The notes beneath the pieces are model-generated. The model ran no database searches, was not told where the DNA came from, and saw nothing but the letters and a program-made list of their open reading frames with translations. DNA of 45,298 nt, from the IMG/VR virus record IMGVR_UViG_3300050132_000111, positions 1-45,298 of that record, one strand, 5' to 3'. This DNA is from a virus. Of this stretch, positions 1 to 8,641 are shown in pieces; the stretch's first letter is position 1; every line of letters begins with the position of its first letter. The position numbers and the translations under genes were made by a program.

Positions 1-206
1 CCGAACAACTGCCCATTCGTCAGATACCCGCCATTGGCCGACACGACCGACTGCCAAGCCGTCGTCCACTGCGCGGGCGTCCATTGGGTGCAATAAGCCC
101 CGGTCTGGGCATTGCACGATAGGTTGATGGCTGGGCCTGGCACAACATTCTGCGCCATCGCCGGGGATGCGATACACGCCAGCAACACCCACGCGAGTTT
201 TTTCAT
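1..206 (-). CDS. Exported protein of unknown function, partial (runs off window)
   Basis: The minus strand reads from an ATG at 206 to the window edge without a stop, about 68 codons. It starts MKKLAWVLLACIASPAMAQ, a typical Sec signal peptide (two lysines, hydrophobic core, AMA cleavage box), so the product should enter the periplasm. The visible mature part holds two cysteines and several tryptophans. AGGA lies about 9 bases before the start. It is the last visible gene of the late operon, after the fibre assembly gene, where lysis or host-surface genes often sit. I do not recognise the family. Confidence 0.7.
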   Translation of the reverse strand, partial: MKKLAWVLLACIASPAMAQNVVPGPAINLSCNAQTGAYCTQWTPAQWTTAWQSVVSANGGYLTNGQLF

Positions 207-216
207 GGTCGAAGTC

Positions 217-771
217 CTAGACAGTGATCGTGATGGATGCGAACGGAAGCGATGTCGGCGCGCGTGGGTTGCCCGCTGCGATCAGGCGATTGACCGCGAC
301 AAAATCAGCGATGGCATCAGCGATTTTCTGATACTGCGCCGCAGTGAATTCGTGCCACAGACCGTTCGCATCCACCATTTCATAGGCCGCGAACCCGGTT
401 GGCAACGTCCCGGCCAACGCCATCTGGTTCATCATTGAAATGGCGGATTGGGCGTTTGGATCGGTCGGGAATGGTGTCGGGGCAAGTGTGATCGAGCCGT
501 TCAGGGCGATCTCTATGCCGGCCACGGATGCGGCGGCGGCTTGTTGGGCGAGGGTGGGTGCGGGGGCGGGCGGCGTGTAGGCCACAAGCTCGCCGGCAGA
601 CACGGCCCACCCTGATGGGTTGGTCAGGCGGCCGGACCATTGGGCATCAGTCACGGCGTGCAAGTCGGCGGATGGTGGAAGCGTTGGGTAATCGAATAGT
701 GCCGTATCATACCAGCCGATGACCGGAGAGGGCGCGGCAACGGCAGAGTTGAAATATGCAAACTGTGCCAT
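217..771 (-). CDS. Tail fibre assembly protein-like (DUF4376-type)
   Basis: 184 residues from the ATG at 771; upstream codons in frame would run into the tail fibre gene, so the internal start MAQFAYF is preferred. The N-terminal half is rich in Pro, Trp and Tyr. The C-terminal half (about residues 80-170) is a helical segment with the tone of DUF4376 fibre-assembly proteins, with Asn/Gln-Ala-rich helices and an ANGLWHEFTAAQYQKIADAI stretch. It directly follows the tail fibre gene, as such chaperones usually do. Family-level identification is from pattern memory; the chaperone role is inferred from context. Confidence 0.6.
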   Translation of the reverse strand: MAQFAYFNSAVAAPSPVIGWYDTALFDYPTLPPSADLHAVTDAQWSGRLTNPSGWAVSAGELVAYTPPAPAPTLAQQAAAASVAGIEIALNGSITLAPTPFPTDPNAQSAISMMNQMALAGTLPTGFAAYEMVDANGLWHEFTAAQYQKIADAIADFVAVNRLIAAGNPRAPTSLPFASITITV

Positions 772-773
772 GA

Positions 774-1910
774 TCAATAACCTACCGCGATGTAATTTTG
801 TGAATTCAGCCCTGCAACCCAACCGCTGCCATTCCACGTCTCAGACCATGCTGTGTAACCATATTGGGTTGCGGCAGTTGCGCCATGCACCGTTGGTTTT
901 CCGAGGCCCCATGTTCCAGACCCGGCATTTGCCTCGCTGACGACGACACTAAGACACGCATTTGGGAACGTATTTGCAAAAGTCACGGACGATGGAGCGC
1001 CCGCCGAGGTATTCCCCCATTGGATGATCATTCCGTTGGGGAGTTTTTGGGCACCGGGGGATGACAGTGTGGCCGGGAACTGCCCGAGATTAACCGCCTG
1101 CGCCGCGCTGGTTGCATTGGCGACGCTGAACACCTGCGAGGATGAGCCGGCTAGAGCGGCAAAATCTGCCTGCGCCTGCCCCTGTTGCAGCGCGTGCGTC
1201 GACGCCGTCGCCGGCCGGACGTTGACCGCGCCGTTCCCGCCAGCAAGGAGAATGAAGCCAGCGCCGCCGTCGACGATCGTGGATAGCCAAGTCCCGGTGA
1301 TCTCACCACCAGAAAGAGCTGCGCCGCCTTGGTAGATGGTTTGCGCGCCCAAGCCGTTGATGTTGACCGTCGCCGGCCCCGTGTTTGAATGAGCGACAAT
1401 GAACGAGATCGGCACGCCGACCAACTGCGCGTAGGAGGTGATGCCGGGGATCGTGAGGACGATGGCGTTGACGGTCCCGGTGTCGGTGCCGGCGTTAAGT
1501 GATGCGGCCCCATTCCAGAACAAATCCATCCAGTTCGCACCGCCCGTGTTTGGATTGCTGGTGTTGTTGTCAACGGTCGAAATCCACCGCCGCCCGAACG
1601 TGGCCGATGCAAGTATAGCCCCATTGGGATACCCGCCGATCGCAGTCGAGAACGCCGAATCATATCCAACCGGCGCACCAGCCTGCAACCACTGCGTCCA
1701 AAGGGTCGCGTAGTTTAGCGCCCCGTTGAAATCCCCGATAGCCGGAGGAGTTCCGCCAGCTCCGGCAGGAACCGAAGTCGCAGGCGGGAACCCCAAAGCC
1801 TGAGATGCCGCAGGGCTCACGCCAGTCTCGGGGATGGTGTTGATATAGCTCGATGTGGCAGACGCGCCCCACGGCACCGAGAATTTATAGGGGATTGATG
1901 CGACCAACAT
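774..1910 (-). CDS. Tail fibre protein with gp53-like C-terminal domain
   Basis: 378 residues starting MLVASIPYKFSVPWGAS; its ATG shares one base with the upstream stop (TAATG). The N-terminal 100 residues resemble baseplate-attachment regions of short fibres. The middle is low-complexity beta structure (Gly, Ala, Thr, Asn), and the last 90 residues, from LPNGMIIQWG to the final YIAVGY, match the gp53-like fibre tip domain (QWG near the start, VTFANTFPNAC, terminal AVGY). Such tips bind the host surface. Translational coupling to the DUF2612 baseplate gene supports a baseplate-attached fibre. Confidence 0.82.
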   Translation of the reverse strand: MLVASIPYKFSVPWGASATSSYINTIPETGVSPAASQALGFPPATSVPAGAGGTPPAIGDFNGALNYATLWTQWLQAGAPVGYDSAFSTAIGGYPNGAILASATFGRRWISTVDNNTSNPNTGGANWMDLFWNGAASLNAGTDTGTVNAIVLTIPGITSYAQLVGVPISFIVAHSNTGPATVNINGLGAQTIYQGGAALSGGEITGTWLSTIVDGGAGFILLAGGNGAVNVRPATASTHALQQGQAQADFAALAGSSSQVFSVANATSAAQAVNLGQFPATLSSPGAQKLPNGMIIQWGNTSAGAPSSVTFANTFPNACLSVVVSEANAGSGTWGLGKPTVHGATAATQYGYTAWSETWNGSGWVAGLNSQNYIAVGY

Positions 1911-2494
1911 TACAGTTGCACCACGGTTGCGGAGACGCCACACGGACGCGGCAGAACGCCGGATTGATAAACGATGGCGGTCTGCACGGGCGTCAATGCC
2001 GATCCGAATGTGTAAGTCATCGTCATGTTTTCTCCATCGGTGCAGTAGCAATTACCAACCACCGGCAGCGGACCATTCGCGCCGAACAAGTTGATAAGAA
2101 TTTGATTGATCGCCGGGATCGTGGCGTTGCAGATGTTGGCTAGAGCTTTGGCCAGGATCAGCACACGGAAGGCGTCATCGGTGAGGGAGTAATTCGATGT
2201 GACGGCTTCACCGTTGTAGAATGGTGCTTGATTGAAGCCCACGCCGGATGCCCCTGATGGGCCTTCCATACCGAAATATGTGCCTGTGCTGATTTGCAAA
2301 ACGCGGCCAACACCAACGATGCGACCCAGCACGTCTAGTCCGTAACCGATTGCGGTGTTGATGTTCCAAACGTTGTCGTAGAAGGCGTCGATGTTGGCGA
2401 TGGGGTCGAGATATGAATTCATGTTCGTGGCGAGTTGAACAATCGTTGGGCTGTTCGCGTATTGGCTCTGCAACGTTGACTCTACGTCAATCAT
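1910..2494 (-). CDS. Baseplate protein, DUF2612 family
   Basis: 194 residues. The pattern fits DUF2612: an N-terminal YANSPTIVQL segment, then DAFYDNVWNINTAIGYGLDV, LGRIVGVGR, and a later FRVLILAKALANICNATIP stretch. In phages of this layout DUF2612 sits directly after the J protein and corresponds by position to Mu gp48 or the P2 gpI-like wedge end. The start overlaps the J stop by 4 bases. The exact baseplate position is inferred from order. Confidence 0.8.
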   Translation of the reverse strand: MIDVESTLQSQYANSPTIVQLATNMNSYLDPIANIDAFYDNVWNINTAIGYGLDVLGRIVGVGRVLQISTGTYFGMEGPSGASGVGFNQAPFYNGEAVTSNYSLTDDAFRVLILAKALANICNATIPAINQILINLFGANGPLPVVGNCYCTDGENMTMTYTFGSALTPVQTAIVYQSGVLPRPCGVSATVVQL

Positions 2495-3894
2495 ACCAAC
2501 ACCAAATTGATATCGGCGTTGGCCAGCGTCGGAAGCTGGTTAATATTCATCGTCACGTCATTATTCACAGCCGCAACCGAAGTCATGGCCTCGGATGCAA
2601 CGGTCTGCGAAACCGCCACGGTCCATGAAGTCCCAGACCCAGCCGTGATAATCGTCCCCGCCGCCACCCCAACCCCATAGACAAACTGCCCGATGGCGAT
2701 GGTTCCAGTGACGGACGATACCGTCAAAGTCACGCCAGATATCGCCCCGGTGAATGAGCACGTTGGCGTTGCATTGGTTCCGATCAGGATTGATACGATC
2801 TGCGCCCATGTGCCGAGCATCGCCACATCGGTGTAATACCGCGAGGCGAAAATCTCGGAGCCAATCCGCCCCCGCGTGCCGCCATCTTCCCCGAGAAATC
2901 CCGAGACGATGGCAGATTGGATCAGCGCGGCGGCATTGGATGGCACCTGCGAGCTATTCTTGATCGTGACCACCATGCAGATAGGCTCTGCGGTCGGAAC
3001 CTCATACGTCACGGTGTATGATGGGTATGGCGGCGAATATCCGCTGTTCGTGTCGTAGACGGTATGTGTCGTGTTCCCGGTGTAGCCGCAACCTGGGTTT
3101 TTTTTGGTCCAGATGGCCTGCGCGACATCCGCCGCCGCACCACCCGCCACGCATACATAGAGACTGTTGGCGGCTAGCGTGACGCCGCCAGTGGTGACGG
3201 GCGATCCGGTGTAATTCTCGGTCGCGTAATAATCGATCACGCCTGAAACTTTGGCGACGGCTCCGGCAATCGCGGGCAGAAACCCGGCACCATTCGCGGC
3301 AACGGTGGCTTGGCGCATGGCCTCAAATGACGCTCGCCCCTGCACCAGATTGCCGACCACGCCGGAAATAACCGTGGCGCTGTTCCAATTCGGGACTGAC
3401 TGGTAAATCTGCACCGTCGCAGGGACTGGAATTGGACCCGTGGGCACCGATGCGAACGAAAGCGTGACGCTGCCACCAGTTCCGATCTCGCCGGCCTGAG
3501 TGCAGAGATATTGCACGCCGGCTGGATCTTGCACCGACGCCGCCAGCGAGATCGGAACGCCGGCAAGCCCATTGCACTGTATCTGCAAAACCGTCGATTG
3601 CGCTGGGTTGCGGGTCAAAAAATAGAACCGCCCGATAGCATCCTGCATCCGGCCGCTCGCATAGGCGGGATCAACCCCGTTATAAAGCGCGACCTGTTGG
3701 TTGTTGCTGTCCCCGATGATGGCCGCCTGGCTGGCGATCAACTGCCCCGCAGGTTCGGCCTGGGCCGTGTTCAGCGTGCCGTTAAATGCAGAGGTCCAGT
3801 CGGCGTCAAGCCCGGTGACAACAGCCGATTCCGCAGGCACGACAAAGCCCGCATCGGTAAATGAGATCGTTGGAACGCTGGTTGTGCCGGACAT
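2491..3894 (-). CDS. Baseplate wedge protein J-like (Mu gp47/P2 J) with inserted beta module
   Basis: 467 residues. The N-terminus (GLDADWTSAFNG, then AEPAGQLIASQAAIIGDSNN) and the segment DPAYASGRMQDAIGRFYFLTR are characteristic of baseplate J-like proteins, which build the wedge linking sheath and fibres. Near the C-terminus, about residues 378-440 (nt 2575-2762), a Gly/Thr/Val-rich module interrupts the family pattern; relatives of it occur in the sheath, neck and decoration proteins of this same phage. The family sequence resumes with VNNDVTMNINQLP. Starts and stops overlap neighbours, showing one translationally coupled baseplate operon. Confidence 0.88.
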   Translation of the reverse strand: MSGTTSVPTISFTDAGFVVPAESAVVTGLDADWTSAFNGTLNTAQAEPAGQLIASQAAIIGDSNNQQVALYNGVDPAYASGRMQDAIGRFYFLTRNPAQSTVLQIQCNGLAGVPISLAASVQDPAGVQYLCTQAGEIGTGGSVTLSFASVPTGPIPVPATVQIYQSVPNWNSATVISGVVGNLVQGRASFEAMRQATVAANGAGFLPAIAGAVAKVSGVIDYYATENYTGSPVTTGGVTLAANSLYVCVAGGAAADVAQAIWTKKNPGCGYTGNTTHTVYDTNSGYSPPYPSYTVTYEVPTAEPICMVVTIKNSSQVPSNAAALIQSAIVSGFLGEDGGTRGRIGSEIFASRYYTDVAMLGTWAQIVSILIGTNATPTCSFTGAISGVTLTVSSVTGTIAIGQFVYGVGVAAGTIITAGSGTSWTVAVSQTVASEAMTSVAAVNNDVTMNINQLPTLANADINLVLV

Positions 3895-4247
3895 CAGAAA
3901 CCTACCACTTGCGTTGTTCCTGAGTTGTCAGTGAATTGAACCTGTCCCGTGAGTGCGCGTGTTGGCGTCAGACCGGACAGGTAGACGATAGCGTTATTGC
4001 ACCCCGGCACCGCATTCGCCGCCGCAACCAACTGTGCCTTTAGCCAGTTGATCGATGGATTTTGGCCCAGCACATCCTGGAAATATGGGATGCCGGCGGT
4101 TGTGTCATACCACTGATCTCCGACGAACACGCGGCAGGCCGATGCGACAGATTGCGCGATGGCGTATGGATCGGATGCTACTGCGATGTTGCCGGATGCG
4201 TCGGTGACGAGATCCCATAGGGCGGTGTCGAGAAGCAGAGTATTCAC
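3894..4247 (-). CDS. Baseplate wedge protein W-like (gp25/Mu gp46 family)
   Basis: 117 residues, the usual small size of gp25/W-like proteins. It has the opening LLLDTALWDLVTDASGNIAV, the segment ACRVFVGDQWYDTTAGIPYF and the closing VQFTDNSGT typical of this family. It links sheath to baseplate. It lies between spike V and wedge J exactly as in Mu-like baseplate operons, and its start overlaps the V stop by 4 bases. Confidence 0.85.
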   Translation of the reverse strand: MNTLLLDTALWDLVTDASGNIAVASDPYAIAQSVASACRVFVGDQWYDTTAGIPYFQDVLGQNPSINWLKAQLVAAANAVPGCNNAIVYLSGLTPTRALTGQVQFTDNSGTTQVVGF

Positions 4248-4885
4248 GAAACGTCTCCCGTTGAACCGCTGCCGGTCTGGACGCCGCCGTGCGTGTGCGG
4301 CAGGAACATCTTGCCGTCGATCTCGGTCCCTGCTGACGTAATGGAAATCCCTTTGGAGCCGACAGTCAGATTTATTGTATCCGATGAGACGATATTCACG
4401 CCCGTCTGTGTGATCTGCACATACTGCGTTGGCGCTCCACCAAGAACAGACCCGAAATAAACCCCATCAGACCATGAGTGCTGACGAAATGACCCGGCAG
4501 GCGATACCGCGCCCGTTGCTTTGACATTCGATATGTCACGATCGCAGATGATCGCCATCCCAATGTCGCCAACGATGGGATCGAGTATCACCGCTCCCAA
4601 TCCGCTTTGGAGACGAAAGCACGGTATGTTGTAGACGATGCCGTGCGGGGTCTGGTTGGCGAGCACGTCTTGCTGATTGACCATCGGCTGCACGGAAACG
4701 ATGGAGGGAACCCCAACCCCGCCGCCAGTGACAGAAATCACTTTCACCAGACCGCAAAAGGCTTTTTCAGCGATGACCTGGCGAATGCAGAAATCAACGG
4801 CGCTGAAGTCGCTGCCGCCAGATTGGAACCATTCCTGCCCGACGTATCCGCCAGATGTCGGAAGTGGGCCGCTGTTTCCGCTCAT
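4244..4885 (-). CDS. Baseplate spike protein V-like (gp138/Mu gp45 type)
   Basis: 213 residues from the ATG at 4885, which overlaps the upstream hub stop as ATGA; the in-frame extension to 4936 is rejected. An OB-fold-like region (GLVKVISVTGGG, then GDIGMAIICDRD) is followed by a repetitive beta-helix-like part (TQTGVNIVSSDTINLTVG) and a C-terminal LPHTHGGVQTG with metal-ligand-like histidines. This is the usual design of membrane-puncturing spikes of contractile tails. Confidence 0.85.
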   Translation of the reverse strand: MSGNSGPLPTSGGYVGQEWFQSGGSDFSAVDFCIRQVIAEKAFCGLVKVISVTGGGVGVPSIVSVQPMVNQQDVLANQTPHGIVYNIPCFRLQSGLGAVILDPIVGDIGMAIICDRDISNVKATGAVSPAGSFRQHSWSDGVYFGSVLGGAPTQYVQITQTGVNIVSSDTINLTVGSKGISITSAGTEIDGKMFLPHTHGGVQTGSGSTGDVS

Positions 4886-5838
4886 GGCTGGCCTGGCTGA
4901 CCGGGGATGCGGACGCAGGAACAGCTTGTGAACCACGGGCCGCCCGGAACCTCGGCGGATAGGTCATGCACCAATGGATTGGTGACGAACCAAATCCCGT
5001 TTGGACCGCCAGTCTGCGTCCCTTCCTGCACTGGCGCATTCACGCCCACCGTCGTGGGCGCAACACCAACGCTGCTTTGCATCTGGATCTTGCCGTTGAG
5101 GATGATGCTCGGGTTGAAAAGCGTCTTGAACGACATGCCGTTACTCTGAAATGTTGGGTATCCAACAAGACCGGATGCCGTGTTGATCAACGGGATTTTC
5201 CCGCCGCGCGTTCCGAGTTTGGGCCATATCGCAAGGGTGCCAGGAATCGTTGAAGTGTCTGGATACATCTCGATGTTTGCGGCGCGTGCCAATTGATGCG
5301 CCTGAGACATGAGGCTTCCTGAGAAATAAGGGCTGCTTAGTTTGACCTGAACGCCGTTATTCTCAAACGCCATGCCCATTTGTAGCGCAAGGCCCGACAT
5401 GATCGTGGCCACATCGCCCGATCCGGGAAACGAACTTGGCGCGGCTGATTCGATCATCGACAGCGCACCGCCATAGGATGCAATCACCAGAGACGTTTCC
5501 GGCGCTTCGGAATAATCCTGATAGCAATCCAGCATGAACCCGGAATAGACCACCGACATTCCGTTGGTTGTATCGCCAGCCTGCACGGTTACGATGTTGT
5601 TTTTCCGGATCATCGGACGCGGAATGCCAAGTGTGCTGACTGTGTTCATAATGCTTGGTGGCAGGCCGTAGACCCGAACGTTCGCGCGGTCGAGCGAGGG
5701 GAACCCGGACTTGATGATCGACGCCAGAACGCGCAGTCCTTTCAGCGTGACGGTGTTTTTCCCGGTATCACCGAATGCGCCGAGCCCTAGCGTGATGGTA
5801 ACGTCGATGGCTTTCTGTGTGTAGCTGGTGCCGCTCAT
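4882..5838 (-). CDS. Baseplate hub protein (Mu gp44/P2 D-like position)
   Basis: 318 residues from the ATG at 5838, overlapping the upstream stop as ATGA. It opens MSGTSYTQKAIDVTITLGLG and carries LRVLASIIKSGFPSLDRANVR. It ends with the WFTSCSCVRIPG segment. It lies between the plug and the spike, the hub position in phages of this type. Sequence similarity to gp44/gpD is weak by eye, so the role rests on order, size and an N-terminal beta-rich domain. Confidence 0.7.
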   Translation of the reverse strand: MSGTSYTQKAIDVTITLGLGAFGDTGKNTVTLKGLRVLASIIKSGFPSLDRANVRVYGLPPSIMNTVSTLGIPRPMIRKNNIVTVQAGDTTNGMSVVYSGFMLDCYQDYSEAPETSLVIASYGGALSMIESAAPSSFPGSGDVATIMSGLALQMGMAFENNGVQVKLSSPYFSGSLMSQAHQLARAANIEMYPDTSTIPGTLAIWPKLGTRGGKIPLINTASGLVGYPTFQSNGMSFKTLFNPSIILNGKIQMQSSVGVAPTTVGVNAPVQEGTQTGGPNGIWFVTNPLVHDLSAEVPGGPWFTSCSCVRIPGQPGQP

Positions 5839-6149
5839 GAAAGCCCCGCAGGCAATTCCGCAGGATAGTAATAGACCAACACCCACCGCGAGCCTAGCCC
5901 GGTATAAACCGGGTCGAGGTCGCCTTGCGTGTCCTGAAAAGCGATGTCGCCAATGAACCCAAGATAGGCAGATCGCACGATTACATTGCTGTTCCATGCT
6001 ACAACGCCCCCGATGATCAGCGCATTGTTGACCAGAAGGTCAACGTAGATGCTGCCACCAAGCTGATAGACATTGATCTGGCACGCCTGATTGTTCAGCG
6101 CGACACTCACGGTCTGCGATGGGACGGCCTGCAATGGGACAATGAGCAT
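5835..6149 (-). CDS. Baseplate plug family protein (DUF6983-like)
   Basis: 104 residues. The opening VPLQAVPSQTVSVALNNQAC, followed by CQINVYQLGGSIYVDLLVNN and the closing GDLDPVYTGLGSRWVLVYY, is the conserved pattern of the small phage baseplate plug family. Such proteins occur between tape measure and hub in DUF3383/DUF2612-type myophages. Four-base overlap with the hub gene. Confidence 0.75.
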   Translation of the reverse strand: MLIVPLQAVPSQTVSVALNNQACQINVYQLGGSIYVDLLVNNALIIGGVVAWNSNVIVRSAYLGFIGDIAFQDTQGDLDPVYTGLGSRWVLVYYYPAELPAGLS

Positions 6150-6847
6150 CAGCCCAATCCCCCATTCATGCCGGCGCTCTGTGATGGCGTCGGGGTCTGA
6201 GGCTGCACTGTCCCACTATCCACTTGCGCCGCACCTGATGGCACCGCCGTGTTCGTGTATGTCGCCGTGCCAGTGACGCGGATTTCCTCAACCCAGATGT
6301 CAACCGCCATCATCGAAACGCCATTGCGGGCGGTGCGCTTGAAATCATGATGCGTAATGTTGCACGATGGGTAAACGTATTCTGGCATATAGAGATCGAA
6401 AAGCGTGGTGCTTTTCTGCGCCGCCAGAACCGAGGATAGAAATGCCGATCGTTGGGCCTCGTTTCCGCTGATCATGTATGTCACGCGACCCGAGAATGGC
6501 GTGCTGACTTTGTTGTAGGACAGAAACGCGCCAGCCTCTTGCGGAGCCGTCGAGATACGATGATCAAGGCGGAATTCCAGATCTGCAACCGATTGGCTTG
6601 TGCCATTCAAAGCGGAGAGAACTTGCGCGATGATGCCGGATGCCGCCGCCGCCGCAAATGCGGGTTGGCCTGCCTGCGTGAAAATCCCCCACTGAGGGGT
6701 CTTGAACATGTTGATGATTTCGATTGCATCGGACACCAGCAATACGACCGTGTTCTGGATCGTATCGACAGTGCGCAAAAGCGTCGGAACGCCTGGCGCG
6801 CTGGGAACGTTTGGGTATGTCGGCTTGGACGTGTTGGGGATCGCCAT
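6149..6847 (-). CDS. Tail/baseplate protein of unknown function
   Basis: 232 residues. There is no clear family. The first half is helical (VDTIQNTVVLLVSDAIEIINMF). A central region reads FSGRVTYMISGNEAQRSAFL and the end is a Pro/Gln/Thr-rich tail. It starts one base after the tape measure stop and overlaps the plug start, so it belongs to the tail module. Position suggests a tail-tip or hub-proximal component. It could also be a peptidoglycan-anchoring adaptor, but no LysM or catalytic motif is evident. Confidence 0.6.
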   Translation of the reverse strand: MAIPNTSKPTYPNVPSAPGVPTLLRTVDTIQNTVVLLVSDAIEIINMFKTPQWGIFTQAGQPAFAAAAASGIIAQVLSALNGTSQSVADLEFRLDHRISTAPQEAGAFLSYNKVSTPFSGRVTYMISGNEAQRSAFLSSVLAAQKSTTLFDLYMPEYVYPSCNITHHDFKRTARNGVSMMAVDIWVEEIRVTGTATYTNTAVPSGAAQVDSGTVQPQTPTPSQSAGMNGGLG

Positions 6848-6848
6848 T

Positions 6849-8639
6849 TTATTGTGGTCCCCGGTTGGCCTGCGTCACCAAAGACCTCGAAAAATCCTTC
6901 GCAATCCCTGGCGCATCTGTCGCCTGCGTTTGCACGATGACGGTGCCGATCGTGTAGCTCGTGGGGGATGACAGTTGCGTGTTGGCGAAGTTGCCTGAGC
7001 CGGGGCGGAGGTTTAGGGCGGGATCGGGTTGCGCCAATGGGTTATAGAAGGGATGCTTCTTCATTTGGCCAGGCAACCCGCCTGACGGAATAGACAACGG
7101 CGGATGAGACGATTTTGGATTGTATTGACTGCCACCCGGAAGCGACGGCCACCGACCCTTCAAAGCCCCCGCAATCTCGTCATCGTGACCGCCAGACGTG
7201 AGATCCGTTTGCAAATCCCGTCCAGTTTTCTTGCGGTAATCATCTTCCGCCAGATACCAAGCCCCACGATCCTGACTGGTGGGAGAAAAATCCGTCAGTC
7301 CGTGTGCGCGCGCAACCTCGCGCCAAGTGTCGCTTGTGAACTGATACCGACCCGATGCGGTTGATGTTCCGCCAGCTCCAACACCTTCGGGGAACTTGGA
7401 GAAATCCGTGAAGTGCGAGCCGCCATTTTTGAGAGTGTAATCCCCATTGGATTCAGGTTCAGATAGAGCTTTTAAAAAGGTTTTCTGCGGATCGGACATA
7501 GATGAATCTGCAATTGCAGTATCTCCACCACCCCCGAGCCATGACGGCATGTTGTGGGACCACCAGGTTTCAACCGGCCCGGTGCCACGATCACGAAGGA
7601 ATTTGTCGTTCATCTGTTTGCTGAATTTAGGGTCTTCTCCGCCAGCGGGACCAGTCAAAAGGAGCGGAGACAGCGCAATAGACAACCGTGTGACCAACAA
7701 AAGAAGGCCGTCCAGAACGTCAACCAATGATGTCAGGCCCATCAGTTTCGCGCTAAGTCGAACCCCGCCCAACACGGTAAGGGCAGTTGTTATAGCCATT
7801 ACGCCTTCTGCGATGTCTGGGTTGTTCTGGATCAAGGTCGTCATTTTTTCAGTAACGTCGGTCAACGAAGGGGACAAGTCCGTCAGCAGATGCCGACCCG
7901 CCGTCTTGGCATTTTCTCCGAGTTTGTGAAATGCCTTTGAAAGCGCCAAGGCCGCGTCAACGTCCTTCTGATCCGGGACGCCATTCTTCAAAGATTCCGC
8001 CAACTCTTTATTGAGATTGGCTACGGTCTTGATCCGCAACATGGCGTTCAACGTGTCAGGATCGATGATACCCCCAAGGGCATCATTGACAGCCACGATA
8101 CTCTGAACGCCGTCCTTCGTGTCCTTATATTTTTCGATATAAGCCTGAAACAGCTTGATGGCTTCAAGGGGGGATGTGTTCCCGTTCCCGTTGATAAGCC
8201 CCATGTTGATGCCAAATTGCGGGTCCATACCGGCATTAAACTTAGCCCGCGATTCCGCAAACTTTTGCAGCGTCCCCCGCGCAGCTTCGGCATTTCCGCC
8301 CATGCGGTCCATAGCCTGCGCGAATGCCTCAATCGCTGGGACACTCTCACCAATCCGAACGGCCTGCTGTGCGATGTGCATCAAAGAATTGGTCGTGTCT
8401 TTGGCAAATGCGGCAATTCCCGCACTTCCAACCAACACGCCAATTAACGCCAAGGCTTCATTGCGGATGGCGCTAAAAAATTCACCCGCCTTAGCCCCGC
8501 TGGCCTGCATTTCTTTTGCAGTAACTACAGCCTCGTCGCGAGTTTTCTTTAGGGCAACGCTTGTATCTTGCTGCCCTTTCTTGAAACCTGAAGCGTCAAT
8601 TTCGAGCGTGACTACAAGAGCATCAACAACAGTCGCCAT
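6849..8639 (-). CDS. Tail tape measure protein with embedded lambda-R-like transglycosylase
   Basis: 596 residues from the ATG at 8639, preceded by GGGAGGA six bases upstream. Residues 1-110 (IDASGFKKGQQDTSVALKKT) are the start typical of short tape measures. Hydrophobic helices follow around residues 60-80 and 300-345. About residues 395-510 match the phage lambda R endolysin fold: a Glu-containing SEPESNGDYT, GRYQFTSDTWREVARAHGL, DFSPTSQDRGAW and WPSLPGG. This would locally open peptidoglycan during DNA injection. The gene follows the frameshifting chaperone, the usual place for a tape measure. Its length implies a tail of moderate length. Confidence 0.85.
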   Translation of the reverse strand: MATVVDALVVTLEIDASGFKKGQQDTSVALKKTRDEAVVTAKEMQASGAKAGEFFSAIRNEALALIGVLVGSAGIAAFAKDTTNSLMHIAQQAVRIGESVPAIEAFAQAMDRMGGNAEAARGTLQKFAESRAKFNAGMDPQFGINMGLINGNGNTSPLEAIKLFQAYIEKYKDTKDGVQSIVAVNDALGGIIDPDTLNAMLRIKTVANLNKELAESLKNGVPDQKDVDAALALSKAFHKLGENAKTAGRHLLTDLSPSLTDVTEKMTTLIQNNPDIAEGVMAITTALTVLGGVRLSAKLMGLTSLVDVLDGLLLLVTRLSIALSPLLLTGPAGGEDPKFSKQMNDKFLRDRGTGPVETWWSHNMPSWLGGGGDTAIADSSMSDPQKTFLKALSEPESNGDYTLKNGGSHFTDFSKFPEGVGAGGTSTASGRYQFTSDTWREVARAHGLTDFSPTSQDRGAWYLAEDDYRKKTGRDLQTDLTSGGHDDEIAGALKGRWPSLPGGSQYNPKSSHPPLSIPSGGLPGQMKKHPFYNPLAQPDPALNLRPGSGNFANTQLSSPTSYTIGTVIVQTQATDAPGIAKDFSRSLVTQANRGPQ

Positions 8640-8641
8640 GA

